Source: JAVJSD01 sp040219575 | Lineage (GTDB): Bacteria; Planctomycetota; Planctomycetia; Pirellulales; Pirellulaceae | DNA length: 64,000 bases | Reading direction: 5' to 3' | NCBI GenBank assembly: GCA_040219575.1 | Contig: JAVJSD010000101.1 | Location: 1-64,000 of the forward strand | Shown: positions 18,694 to 27,525 of the stretch, one piece after another | How positions within the stretch are numbered: the stretch's first letter is position 1 | How the letters are laid out: the number at the start of each line of letters is the position of its first letter | Notes under the pieces: generated by a model | Seen by the model: only the letters and a program-made list of their open reading frames with translations | Databases searched by the model: none | What the model was told of the DNA's origin: nothing | Program-made: the position numbers and the translations under genes

Positions 18694-19760
18694 GGTGTGT
18701 AGGCTCGTCCGCTTCGGGGCAGCCGGCGGGAGATCGGCGCGCGGGGCGTGCCGGCCATGTCGTGCGCCAGAAAGTTCATCAAGAGCTGAACGCCCAACAG
18801 AATCGGCATGGCGGCCAACATCACCGTGCCGGCCGAGGCGTACTCCGACGCCAGGCTGTGAAGCCGCCACTGCACCACGCCGATCGTCGCGCCCGATACG
18901 ATCAGCAGCATGCCCAGGATCAGGTTCAGCGAGGCGATGCTGAAGTTCCGCAGGAAGTAGTTGTAGTAGATGCGTTTCAGCGTGTTGCAGGCGTGCAGCC
19001 AGGGAAACTCGACCAGCGCCCGCCACACGTTCAGGTTGCTCTCTTCGTCTTCGTATCGGCAGGGCATCGGCTGATCGACCACCACCGCCCGCAACAAGCC
19101 CAGTCGAAACAGGACGTCGGTTTCGAAGAAGTAGCGGCGGGCGATTTTGTGGCTCGGCAACGCAGCCGCGACCGTGGCGCAGATGGCGGTGTAGCCGTTG
19201 GTGGGATCGAACAGGTCCCAGTAGCCGGTCGACATCTTGGTGATGAACGACAGTCCGGCGTTGCCGATCAACCGCACCAAGGGCATGCCGCGGGCGTCTT
19301 CGGGATGGAAGAAGCGATTGCCTTTAACGTAGTCCGCCTGGCCTTCGACGATGGGGGCGATCAGGTGCGCGATGCGGCGGGGATCCATCTGTCCGTCGCC
19401 GTCGAGCTTGACGATGATGTCGGCGCCGGCGGCGACGGCGGCCGCGTAGCCCGCGAGCACCGCGCCTCCCACCCCTTGATTCTCTTCGTTGCGCAGCAGC
19501 CGAATCCGGCAGTCCTCCTTGGCGACCGCCTCGATCACCTCGCTGCTGCCGTCGGGGCAGCAGTCGTCGACGCAGAAGATCCACGTCACGCACTCGGGGA
19601 TCTCGCCGAGCACATCGCTGATTTGGCGGGTGACTCGATAGCAGGGAATCACCACCGCGGTGATCGGTGCGCGACGCCCGTTGGCTGGAAGCTGCTGCAT
19701 CGCCGGGAGCGCGTCCTGGTCCAGCGTGCTGCGTCGAGGCTGTATTTCGGTTGCTTGCAT
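18690..19760 (-). CDS. GT2 glycosyltransferase with C-terminal membrane helices
   Basis: A 356-residue family 2 glycosyltransferase of the dolichyl-phosphate-sugar synthase type. The GT-A fold shows AVVIPCYRV at the start, the nucleotide-binding CVDDCCPDGSSE, and the metal-binding LDGDGQMDP. Conserved GNRFFHPEDARGMP and the STGYWDLFDPTNGYTA region follow. Two C-terminal helices (about residues 275-300 and 310-335) anchor it in the membrane. It probably transfers a sugar from a nucleotide sugar to a lipid carrier. It overlaps the methyltransferase by 4 bases and follows the TMTC-like protein by 148 bases, forming a likely operon. Confidence 0.9.
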   Translation of the reverse strand: MQATEIQPRRSTLDQDALPAMQQLPANGRRAPITAVVIPCYRVTRQISDVLGEIPECVTWIFCVDDCCPDGSSEVIEAVAKEDCRIRLLRNEENQGVGGAVLAGYAAAVAAGADIIVKLDGDGQMDPRRIAHLIAPIVEGQADYVKGNRFFHPEDARGMPLVRLIGNAGLSFITKMSTGYWDLFDPTNGYTAICATVAAALPSHKIARRYFFETDVLFRLGLLRAVVVDQPMPCRYEDEESNLNVWRALVEFPWLHACNTLKRIYYNYFLRNFSIASLNLILGMLLIVSGATIGVVQWRLHSLASEYASAGTVMLAAMPILLGVQLLMNFLAHDMAGTPRAPISRRLPRSGRAYTP

Positions 19761-19908
19761 GGTCGTCCCAGCGTGTGCGTGGCAGGGACGGTCATTATTC
19801 TCCTGGCGGCGACCGCGTGTCCATGACCAACGTCGAAGCGCGGCAGGGATTCACCAAAGCATCATCGAATCATCACCGAATCTAAACGTGACTGAGAAAC
19901 TGCGACGG

Positions 19909-21939
19909 TTACTCCGGCGTCGCCGCCGCCTGAATCTGCTGACGCATCGCTTGCAGGAACTCGGCATTGCTGACGCCGCGGAGCTCGTCTGGTCGGAGGC
20001 GGCGATACGCCTCGAGGCGCCGCAACGCGCCGTCGGCGTTGCCTTGCCGCAGCAGGGCGCGCATCAGGTCCATCTGGATGTCGGCCCAGTCGGGATCCGC
20101 GGCGGCCGCCCGCCGCCAATGCAAGATGGCGGAATCGACGTCGCCGCGCTGCATGTACGATTGCCCCAGCAGGGCGTGCGCGTGGGCGAATTCGGGAAGG
20201 ACTTCGATCGCCGCCTGGTAGCTGGCGATCGCGCCCTCGCGGTTATCGGACGCTTGCTGCGCCGTTCCCAGACTGACCAGGGCCTGGGCGAGCTTGCTTT
20301 GACGATCGAGCACGTCGGGCGTTGCGCGCAGCGCGCGAACTCCTTCTTCCAGCCAAGTCACCGCCTCTTCTGGGCGTTGGCGTCGCAAGAGAAACTCTCC
20401 CATCAGGATGCGGTGAAAGCCCGACGACAGGCCTTTCGCTTCGCAGTCGGCGATGGCCTGACGAATCGTCTCCTCGGCGGCCTCGTAGTTCCCGGCGGCC
20501 TCGTCGTCCACCACGAGAATATGCAGCGCGGCGGTGCTGCCGGGATCGAGACGCTGCGCCGTCTCGTAGAGTCGTCGAGCCCGCGCCGCATCGCGCTCGC
20601 GGAGTTGGCCGGCCAGGTTGAGGTAGCCGCGAGGATTCCGCGGCGCCTTGGCGACGACATCGCTCCAGACCGACTCTTCGGTCGCGTACACTTGCGCGCG
20701 GAGATGGCCGACGCACAGCAGCACCACGGCCAGCGGCGCGACCAGCGCCAGCAGCGCGTCCGACGGCTCCCCCGGAGAATCGGCGTGTTTCTCTTTCCAG
20801 AGCAACAGGCATTGGAACAGTCCGACGACGATCAGCGCGATCGGCGCGGCTAGCGGCAGGTACATCCGATGCTCGAACGCCAGGTCGAAGATCGGCACGA
20901 TGCTCGAAGTCGGCGCGAGAATCAAGAAGAACCAGCCGCCGAGAAACGACAACCGCGGCCGGCGGAACATGGCCCACACCGTTAGGCCGAGCAGCGCCAC
21001 GACGACCAGTCCCGGCAACGCGATCTCGAGCGCGGAGTCGGCGACCGGCCAGCCGTAGTCGAGGCATTGCCCCCGCGGCCAGACGACGAGCCGCAGGTAG
21101 TGCAACAACACGCCCGGCTGCGAGCGCAGGTATTCCCACGACGACAGCCCCGCGACCGCCCCGGCGCGCCCGCTGTAGGTCGACCAGCGCGTCGCCATCA
21201 GCAGTCCCAGCATCGCCCAACTGCCCGCCAGCGCCGCATAGTACAACACACGCTCGCGCACGATCTGCCGCCACGACTGCGCGACGAACGCCCGGTCGTA
21301 CCACAGCACCAACAACGGCGCCATGGCGGCGACTTCCTTGGTGGCGATCGCGAGGTAGCAAGACACGACCGAGGCCGCCAGCCACCACCGGCGGTGGTCG
21401 GACTCGGCGGCGCGGACGAAGGCGTACAGCGTGAGCAGGAACAGCAGCCCCATCAGCGACTCGATCCGCTGCACCGTGTAGGCGACCGACTGCGTCTGCA
21501 GCGGATGCACGGCCCACAACAGGGCGATCGAGAAGGCCAGCGAACCGGCCGCCTCACGCCACGGCCGCCGGTGGCTGCGATCAAACGTCCGCCGCGCGAT
21601 GCCCAGCAGCACGCAGGCCGCCGCCATGTGGATGCCGATGTTGACGACGTGAAAGCCGAACACCGAAGCCCCGCCCTGCGCGTAGTTCAACGCGAACGTG
21701 AAGTAAGCGACGGGCCGGCGGTCGAAGGTGAGCCAGGTGGGCGGCCAGAGTCGGCGGATCGCCTCGTTTTCCTCAATCTTCGTCAGGCTGTCGAAAACGA
21801 ACGGCGCCGAGGTGCTGCGGCAATAGACCACCGCTGTCGCCAGGCACAGGATCAATGCCGCGACCGGCGCCCGACGGACGAGGTTCTCCCAGCGACTCCC
21901 CTGCTGCCCCGAGGGCCGATTTCGGCGACGCGACGACAC
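19909..21939 (-). CDS. TMTC-like multi-spanning membrane protein with TPR repeats
   Basis: A 676-residue protein. The N-terminal 420 residues have about nine or ten hydrophobic helices with an extracytoplasmic loop (FVFDSLTKIEENEA) and the HPLQTQSVAYTVQRIE motif known from TMTC-type O-mannosyltransferases. Residues about 430-650 form TPR units (PRGYLNLAGQLRERDAARA, LLGQSYMQRGDVDSAI). The likely role is transfer or polymerisation of sugars outside the cytoplasm, by analogy; the sugar is unknown. The tail GVSNAEFLQAMRQQIQAA closely matches residues encoded just before the sulfotransferase start. The gene heads the glycan-like cluster. Confidence 0.8.
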   Translation of the reverse strand: MSSRRRNRPSGQQGSRWENLVRRAPVAALILCLATAVVYCRSTSAPFVFDSLTKIEENEAIRRLWPPTWLTFDRRPVAYFTFALNYAQGGASVFGFHVVNIGIHMAAACVLLGIARRTFDRSHRRPWREAAGSLAFSIALLWAVHPLQTQSVAYTVQRIESLMGLLFLLTLYAFVRAAESDHRRWWLAASVVSCYLAIATKEVAAMAPLLVLWYDRAFVAQSWRQIVRERVLYYAALAGSWAMLGLLMATRWSTYSGRAGAVAGLSSWEYLRSQPGVLLHYLRLVVWPRGQCLDYGWPVADSALEIALPGLVVVALLGLTVWAMFRRPRLSFLGGWFFLILAPTSSIVPIFDLAFEHRMYLPLAAPIALIVVGLFQCLLLWKEKHADSPGEPSDALLALVAPLAVVLLCVGHLRAQVYATEESVWSDVVAKAPRNPRGYLNLAGQLRERDAARARRLYETAQRLDPGSTAALHILVVDDEAAGNYEAAEETIRQAIADCEAKGLSSGFHRILMGEFLLRRQRPEEAVTWLEEGVRALRATPDVLDRQSKLAQALVSLGTAQQASDNREGAIASYQAAIEVLPEFAHAHALLGQSYMQRGDVDSAILHWRRAAAADPDWADIQMDLMRALLRQGNADGALRRLEAYRRLRPDELRGVSNAEFLQAMRQQIQAAATPE

Positions 21940-22378
21940 TCGTTGTGGATTCCCGGAGGACGCTTGGCGGGGCGGAAATGTTATCGTCGTGTTAAGCGGT
22001 CCGCCGTTTCCATTCCGGCGCAGCGGCGCATGTTATCGGCGTGCCCGCCGCCTGTCAAAACCCACCTCCGGCACCCACCTCCGGCGCAAGGACTCGGCGC
22101 GACCTGTTTTCGAAGACATAAGGAAGCACTTGCCGCGTCGCTCGTGCTGCACGGCGTGGAGGACGTGTCCCACGTCACGGGGCCGCGCAATCTGCTGCGC
22201 TCCGCATGGCGAGCGATCTTCCCGCCGCGGACGACTCCCGCCGCAGCCTGGTTGCCCCGCGCCGCTTCGACCACAACTCACCCGCCGCTCACCCCTCAAC
22301 TACTCATAACAACACGACGACAAGTCGTCGGCTTGGAGCGCCTGCGCCCGCCGCCAACATGTCGCCCCGCACCTGCCG
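21940..22378. other. Spacer with one palindrome repeat
   Basis: No gene seen. It lies between the start of the TMTC-like gene and the end of the SDR gene (both on the minus strand). It holds one copy of the palindrome family at 22315-22330, preceded by TCACCCCTCAACTACTCA. Confidence 0.6.
22315..22330. repeat. Palindrome CGACGACAAGTCGTCG
   Basis: A perfect 16-base palindrome followed by GCTTGGAGCG. It is identical to the copy at 6014-6029 and lies 49 bases from the stop codon of the neighbouring SDR gene. Confidence 0.85.
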
Positions 22379-23212
22379 CTAACATGCAAACGCCTGGCCG
22401 CCGCCGTCGACGCGGATTACCTGGCCGCTGATAAAGCCGGCCGCGCCGGTGCACAGGTAACCGACCAGCGAGGCGACCTCCTCCGCGCGGCCGTACCGCT
22501 CCAGCGTTTCGGTGGCGTTGAGCTTCGCCGGGTCGCGGTCTTCGGCCCGTACGAACCGCTCGCTGACGGTCGGGCCAGGCGCCACGCAGTTGACCGAGAT
22601 GTTATGCGGACGGAGTTGCTGCGACAGGCAGCGCGTGTACTCGTGCACCGCCGCCTTGGCCACACAGTAAATCGCGCCGGTCGGTCGGCCGTAGCAGCCG
22701 GCGATGCTGCCGATCGTGATGATCCGGCCCGACTTCCGAGCGATCATCTCGGGGGCCGTCTCGCGGCAGCAGAGAATCGTTCCCAGCAGGTTGCGGTCGA
22801 GCACGCTGTGCAGATCGTCGAGCGCGATGTTCAGGCAGTCGTCGTGCTCGGGACGTCCCGCGCGTCCCGCCGCCGTGCCTTTCGCGCCGATGTCGCCGCC
22901 GGCGCAGCAGATCAGCAAATCGATGCGTCCCCAGTGATCGCGGACCTCGCCGGCCACGCGGCGCACCTCTTCCTCGCGGGTGACATCGCCCCACACGGCG
23001 AGCGTTTCGCCGCCGCAAGCGGTCGCGATGTCGGCCGCCACTTGCTGCATCGACTCCCCTTCCTCGAAGGTGCGGGGACTCTGCTCCCGCGTGCCGTGCA
23101 CCGCGACCTTCGCCCCCAACTGGCAGAGGTGTTCGGCCATCACGCGGCCAAGCCCTCGCGAGGAGCCGGTGATCCAGGCGATTTGGTCAGAAAGCGGTTT
23201 GGTGGTGTTCAT
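22379..23212 (-). CDS. Short-chain dehydrogenase, FabG-like
   Basis: A 277-residue classical SDR. The cofactor motif is TGSSRGLG (15-22), and the active site has Ser169 in GSIAGCYG, Tyr182 and Lys186 in YCVAK. The usual NNAG is replaced by CCAG (102-105). An insert after it (residues 106-126, GDIGAKGTAAGRAGRPEHDD) makes it longer than most FabG proteins. The C-terminal end, ISGQVIRVDGGGQAF, is typical of ketoacyl-reductase-type SDRs. The ATG at 23212 has GAGGAGCAAGC directly upstream as a good ribosome binding site. Substrate unknown; no fatty-acid genes are nearby. Confidence 0.92.
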   Translation of the reverse strand: MNTTKPLSDQIAWITGSSRGLGRVMAEHLCQLGAKVAVHGTREQSPRTFEEGESMQQVAADIATACGGETLAVWGDVTREEEVRRVAGEVRDHWGRIDLLICCAGGDIGAKGTAAGRAGRPEHDDCLNIALDDLHSVLDRNLLGTILCCRETAPEMIARKSGRIITIGSIAGCYGRPTGAIYCVAKAAVHEYTRCLSQQLRPHNISVNCVAPGPTVSERFVRAEDRDPAKLNATETLERYGRAEEVASLVGYLCTGAAGFISGQVIRVDGGGQAFAC

Positions 23213-23557
23213 GCTTGCTCCTCGAGATTCCGATCGAACCGTCGTTTGGGCTTGAGTTTGGGGGGGATTCCACGGCCCGTCTACCCGACCTGCGTGACTC
23301 CCCGTTCGCCGGATTCCGCGCCCGCCCAGAGGACTGGAATTCGATAGAAGCCGGTGTAGGGTCGGAGGGAACGCGGCGCGTCGGACATCGGCTCGGCGGT
23401 CGGTCGGATTGTGCCAATCATCGGGTCACCCCCAGGGTGCGGGATTCGGTTATGGCGATTTAGCCGTGCCCGTGACTTGACCTTGGTTTCCTCGGGATGC
23501 TATAAGCGCAATGTGGGCATACACTTCGATCCTTGTGTATAGGCTTGTCAGACGCTC
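23213..23557. other. Divergent spacer between SDR and FHA genes
   Basis: No gene. The right half carries the promoter described at 23477-23506. The left half shows nothing recognisable apart from a GC-rich stretch. Confidence 0.5.
23477..23506 (+). promoter_or_regulatory. Likely sigma-70-type promoter of the FHA gene
   Basis: TTGACC at 23477-23482 and TATAAG at 23501-23506 are 18 bases apart. Transcription would start near 23513, about 45 bases before the GTG start of the FHA gene. The match to the TTGACA/TATAAT consensus is good, but planctomycete promoters are poorly mapped. Confidence 0.5.
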
Positions 23558-24241
23558 GTGACCGTTGGTATCTCCCTGCGTGTTCTGGACGGCGCTGATC
23601 GAGGAAAGGTGTTCGACGAACTGAACGCGCCGATCACGATCGGCCGTGAGGAAGGCAACACGATCCAGCTCAACGACGAGCGTGTCAGCCGCTATCACGT
23701 CAAGATCCAGGAGGATCACTCCAAGCTGGTGCTTACCGACTTGGAGAGCACCAATGGAACCAAGGTCAACGGCGAGGACATTCAACTCCGCATTCTCCGC
23801 TACGGCGACATGATCACCGTCGGCCGCAGCGTGCTGCTGTTCGGTTCGCGCGAACAGATCGCGCGCCGACTGGCCCGCTTGCGGGGTGAGGACGTCGGCT
23901 CGAGCGACGATATCGGTTCGGAAGATCTCAAGCTGATCGACCGCGGGGCCCCGTTCGATATCCGCAACTGGGACGGCTCCGGCGAACTCAAGAGCGCGCT
24001 GCAGTCGTTCGACCCGCCTGAACTTCCCGAACGGATGTCACCCGCCCAGGCTGCGCAGCTCGCCGAATTGATCGACTATTTCCACATTCGGATTCGGCAC
24101 TTGCTGGCGTCGGTCGATGTCGATCGCAAGGCCGAGCGGATGTCGGTCGATGCCGAGCAGTGGCAAAATCTGATCGACATTCAATCCCGCCTGGCCCAGT
24201 ACCTGCGTACGATCGGCGAGCCGCACGAACCGGGCATGTAG
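23558..24241 (+). CDS. FHA-domain protein
   Basis: A 227-residue soluble protein with an N-terminal forkhead-associated domain (about 5-95), which binds phosphothreonine peptides. The key residues are Gly29-Arg30 in IGREEG, Ser44-Arg45 and His47 in SRYH, and Asn66-Gly67-Thr68 in STNGT. After residue 105 comes an acidic, unstructured-looking linker, then a short helical end (about 170-220, SPAQAAQLAELIDYFHIRIRHLL). The start is GTG, placed after a likely promoter. A partner kinase could be any Ser/Thr kinase; one is encoded at 27526-29640, but there is no direct link. Confidence 0.9.
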   Translation: MTVGISLRVLDGADRGKVFDELNAPITIGREEGNTIQLNDERVSRYHVKIQEDHSKLVLTDLESTNGTKVNGEDIQLRILRYGDMITVGRSVLLFGSREQIARRLARLRGEDVGSSDDIGSEDLKLIDRGAPFDIRNWDGSGELKSALQSFDPPELPERMSPAQAAQLAELIDYFHIRIRHLLASVDVDRKAERMSVDAEQWQNLIDIQSRLAQYLRTIGEPHEPGM

Positions 24242-24316
24242 TGCTCGTCGAAAGTTGTTCGCGGAACGTCACGTCTGTCTCGTTTTCCCATGGCCTCCCA
24301 CCCTCCCGAGAGCGTC

Positions 24317-27300
24317 ATGCCGCGCCTTCGACCGTTCTTCGCCGCGACGTTCCTTGCCGCTCAGTTCGTCTTCGCCGCGGTGCTGCCGGCCCAACCGTTT
24401 CCGCATGTGGTGCAGGACGAACCGCTCTCGCCCGCCGAGCAACAGAAGCGTTTCAAGCTTCCCCCCGGTTTCGAAATCCAGCTCGTGGCGGCCGAGCCGC
24501 AAATCGCCAAGCCAATCAACTTGAACTTCAACGCGCGCGGGCAATTGCTGGTCACGCAATCGGTCGAGTATCCGATCGCCGCCGAGGGTGCTGGCCGCGA
24601 CGCCGTGCGGTTGCTCGCCGATCGCGACGGCGACGGCCGCTTCGAGACGACCGCCGGATCGGTCGAGGGACTGAACATTCCGATCGGCGTGACGCCCGTC
24701 GCCGGCGACGACGTGGTGGTGTTCACCATTCCGAATATCGACCGCGCCTACGATGCCGACGGCGACGGCCGCTTTGAACGCCGCGATACGCTGGTTGGGC
24801 CCTTCGGCTTCGAGGATACGCACGGGCTGAACAACGGCTTCACCCGCTGGCTCGACGGCTGGATCTACGCCTGCCACGGCTTTCGCAACTCCTCGAGCGT
24901 GGCCGGCAAGGACGGACATCAAGTCTCGATGCAGTCCGGAAACACCTACCGCTTCCGCGACGATGGTTCGCGCATCGAGCAGTGGACGTGGGGACAAGTG
25001 AATCCCTTCGGCATGGCGTTCGACCCGCTGGGTAATTGCTACACCGCCGACTGTCACAGCAAACCGATGTACCAGTTGCTCCGCGGCGCGCGGTATCCCA
25101 GTTTCGGCAAACCGCACGATGGTCTCGGCTTCGCTCCAACGCTGATCGAGCACAGCCACGGTTCGACCGGCATCGGCGGCATCGTGTACTACGCAGCCGA
25201 ACACTTCCCGCCGAAGTATCGCGACGTAATCTTCGTCGGCAACCCGATCACGCATCGCGTGAACTGCGACCGATTGGAAACGATTGGCTCCACGCACCGC
25301 GGCCACGAGATGCCCGACTTCCTGGTCTGCGACGATCCCTGGTTCCGCCCCGTCGACCTGCAACTGGGGCCCGACGGCGCTTTGTACGTGGCCGACTTCT
25401 ACAACTGCATCATCGGCCACTACGAGGTGCCGCTGGATCATCCGCGGCGCGACCGCCGGCGCGGACGCATCTGGCGGATCGTCTACACCGGCGAAGGCGG
25501 CGACGAGAAAGCGGCGACGCCGCGGACGCCCAACCTGCGGTCGCTCGAACTGGCCGCACTGTGGGACAAGCTGGCCGATCCCAATCTGACCGTCCGCACC
25601 CTGGCGACACACGAAATCGTCGATCGATTTCCAGACGAGGCGCGACGGCAAATCCGCCGCTTGCTGGGAGCGAAGGCGACGCCCGAGCAACGCGCCCATG
25701 GCGTGTGGATTTGCGAGCGGTTGGGCATGCTCGACGCCGATCTGATTCGCCGCTTGGCGCACGAACCGGCGGCGCCGCCGCGCGTGCATCTCGCGAGGGC
25801 GCTGGCCGATCGAGCGGAGTGGAAGCCGCGGGCCGACGGAATCGACATCGCCGCCCTGATGCGTGAGATGCTCGAAGACGACAACGCGTTCGTCCGCCGC
25901 GCCGCCGCCGATGCGCTGGCCCGGCATCCGCACGACGACAACATCGGGCCCCTGCTCGCATTGTGGGACCGAACCCCGCAGGACGACACCCACCTGATTC
26001 ACACGGTGCGGATGGCCCTCCGCGACCAGTTGCGCGCGACGGGCGACTACGAAACGCTCACGGCCAGGTACGCCGATCGGCCGGCGGAGTATTCGCGACT
26101 GCTCGACGTCGCGCTCGGCGTCCGCGACGCCGCCTCCGCCGCGTTTCTGCTGCGAGGAATTGAAAACGCCGGGCCAAGCTGGCCGCGCCGCCAGCAGGCC
26201 TTGCACTACGCGCTGCTGCACCTGCCCGACGATCAGCTAAGCGACGCGGTGACGCTCGTCGCCGCTTGGCGCGACGACCCGTCGCGTTCGACTTCGGCGT
26301 CGCGACAAGTCGATACGCTGCGCACCGCCGCGCAGGCCTTTCAGGAGCGAGGAAAATCGCTACCCGACGTGCTGCGTCAGTGGGCCGACTCCCTCGCCGC
26401 CTTCCTGCTCGCCAGTCGGAAAGAACAAGACCACCCTCTCGGCGTTCAATTGGCCCGCGAATTGAAACTGAAGCGGCAGTTCGCCCCGCTGCTGGCCATC
26501 GCCCAAGACGCTGCGCGACGCGTCGAACTACGTGGCGAAGCGCTGGAAGCTTGTGCGGCGATCGATCCCGAATCCGCCGTCGAGCCGCTCGCGAACATCC
26601 TGGCCGACGCCCAGCAACCGCCCGTGCTGCGCACCCGCGCCGTCGTCGGTCTCACCTCGATCAACCGACAGGAGGCCCGCCACGCGCTCGCCGCGCAGTT
26701 GCCGCTGGCCCATTTCCAACTGGCGGCGGAGATCGCCTCCGGCCTGGGTCGGCATCGCGACGGCGCCGAGCAACTGCTCGCGGCCGTGAAGCAGGGCAAG
26801 GCCTCGCCCCAACTGCTGATGCAGCGCGAAGTGCAATTCGTCCTCCGCGCCTCGGGCCTGCCCGACTGGCAAGCCCGCGTCGAAGCCCTCACCACCGGCG
26901 TCACGCCGCTCGACGAGCGCACGGCGCAGTTGCTGGCCGAGCGGCGGCGAACGTTCGCGCAGGCGAAACCCGACTTGTCGCGCGGCGCGGAGGTGTTCAA
27001 GAAAAGCTGCGCCGCCTGTCACCGGCTCGGTCAGCAGGGCGAGAAGATCGGCCCGGAGCTCGACGGCGTCGGCCATCGCGGCCTGGCCCGACTGCTGGAA
27101 GACGTGCTCGATCCCAATCGCGTCGTCGATCCGGCCTTTCGCACGACCGTGGTGCAGACGACCGACGGCCGGGTCCTCTCCGGCCTGGCCCTGGAGTCGG
27201 AAGGCAAGCTGTTGTTGCTGGTCGATCGCGAGGGGAAACAACGCCGCATCCCGCTCGACGAAGTCGAGGACCGCCGCACGCTGCCGCTCTCGCCGATGCC

Positions 27301-27379
27301 CGCCAACCTCGCCGAGTCCGTTGCGGCGGAGGATCTCAACCACCTGCTGGGATACTTGCTGCAGCAACGTCCAAAGTAG
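24317..27379 (+). CDS. PVC-type membrane-bound dehydrogenase/HEAT/cytochrome c protein
   Basis: A 1020-residue exported protein, the large fused cytochrome type seen in planctomycetes and verrucomicrobia. After a signal peptide (MPRLRPFFAATFLAAQ, cleavage near LPAQP) comes a dehydrogenase-like propeller (about 40-390, starting LPPGFEIQLVAAEPQIAKP) with DRDGDGRFETTAG-type calcium-like loops. Residues about 410-860 are HEAT-like helical repeats. A cytochrome c domain follows with heme motif CAACH near residue 904. It ends with a small domain typical of the family (GRVLSGLALESEGKLLLLVD). The in-frame ATG at 24290 would add nine residues before the signal peptide. Likely role: periplasmic oxidation of a sugar or alcohol coupled to heme, substrate unknown. 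Confidence 0.9.
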   Translation: MPRLRPFFAATFLAAQFVFAAVLPAQPFPHVVQDEPLSPAEQQKRFKLPPGFEIQLVAAEPQIAKPINLNFNARGQLLVTQSVEYPIAAEGAGRDAVRLLADRDGDGRFETTAGSVEGLNIPIGVTPVAGDDVVVFTIPNIDRAYDADGDGRFERRDTLVGPFGFEDTHGLNNGFTRWLDGWIYACHGFRNSSSVAGKDGHQVSMQSGNTYRFRDDGSRIEQWTWGQVNPFGMAFDPLGNCYTADCHSKPMYQLLRGARYPSFGKPHDGLGFAPTLIEHSHGSTGIGGIVYYAAEHFPPKYRDVIFVGNPITHRVNCDRLETIGSTHRGHEMPDFLVCDDPWFRPVDLQLGPDGALYVADFYNCIIGHYEVPLDHPRRDRRRGRIWRIVYTGEGGDEKAATPRTPNLRSLELAALWDKLADPNLTVRTLATHEIVDRFPDEARRQIRRLLGAKATPEQRAHGVWICERLGMLDADLIRRLAHEPAAPPRVHLARALADRAEWKPRADGIDIAALMREMLEDDNAFVRRAAADALARHPHDDNIGPLLALWDRTPQDDTHLIHTVRMALRDQLRATGDYETLTARYADRPAEYSRLLDVALGVRDAASAAFLLRGIENAGPSWPRRQQALHYALLHLPDDQLSDAVTLVAAWRDDPSRSTSASRQVDTLRTAAQAFQERGKSLPDVLRQWADSLAAFLLASRKEQDHPLGVQLARELKLKRQFAPLLAIAQDAARRVELRGEALEACAAIDPESAVEPLANILADAQQPPVLRTRAVVGLTSINRQEARHALAAQLPLAHFQLAAEIASGLGRHRDGAEQLLAAVKQGKASPQLLMQREVQFVLRASGLPDWQARVEALTTGVTPLDERTAQLLAERRRTFAQAKPDLSRGAEVFKKSCAACHRLGQQGEKIGPELDGVGHRGLARLLEDVLDPNRVVDPAFRTTVVQTTDGRVLSGLALESEGKLLLLVDREGKQRRIPLDEVEDRRTLPLSPMPANLAESVAAEDLNHLLGYLLQQRPK

Positions 27380-27422
27380 ACCGACCTCGCAAGCTTGCCC
27401 TCACGTAGTGGAGACGCCTTCC

Positions 27423-27525
27423 ATGAGCCTGCTCGATCGGTACCGCGCTGGAGAGCACCAGGCCGTCTGGTCGGAGATGGTGCGGCTCGGCGGCGAATGG
27501 GAGAAACAGTCGAGTGCGGCCCCTC
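27423..27525 (+). pseudogene. Truncated N-terminal fragment of a HEAT-like protein gene
   Basis: Right after the cytochrome gene there is a well-formed gene start: GTGGAG, then ATGAGCCTGCTCGATCGG, encoding MSLLDRYRAGEHQAVWSEM. This start (MSLLDRY..GEH..VW.EM) resembles planctomycete HEAT-like proteins as I recall them. The reading continues for about 33 plausible residues and then runs into the 3' end of the opposite-strand kinase gene, where it becomes arginine- and serine-rich nonsense. So the gene appears to have lost all but its start, probably in the rearrangement that brought the kinase gene here. This is inferred from one junction; a search would decide. Confidence 0.5.
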
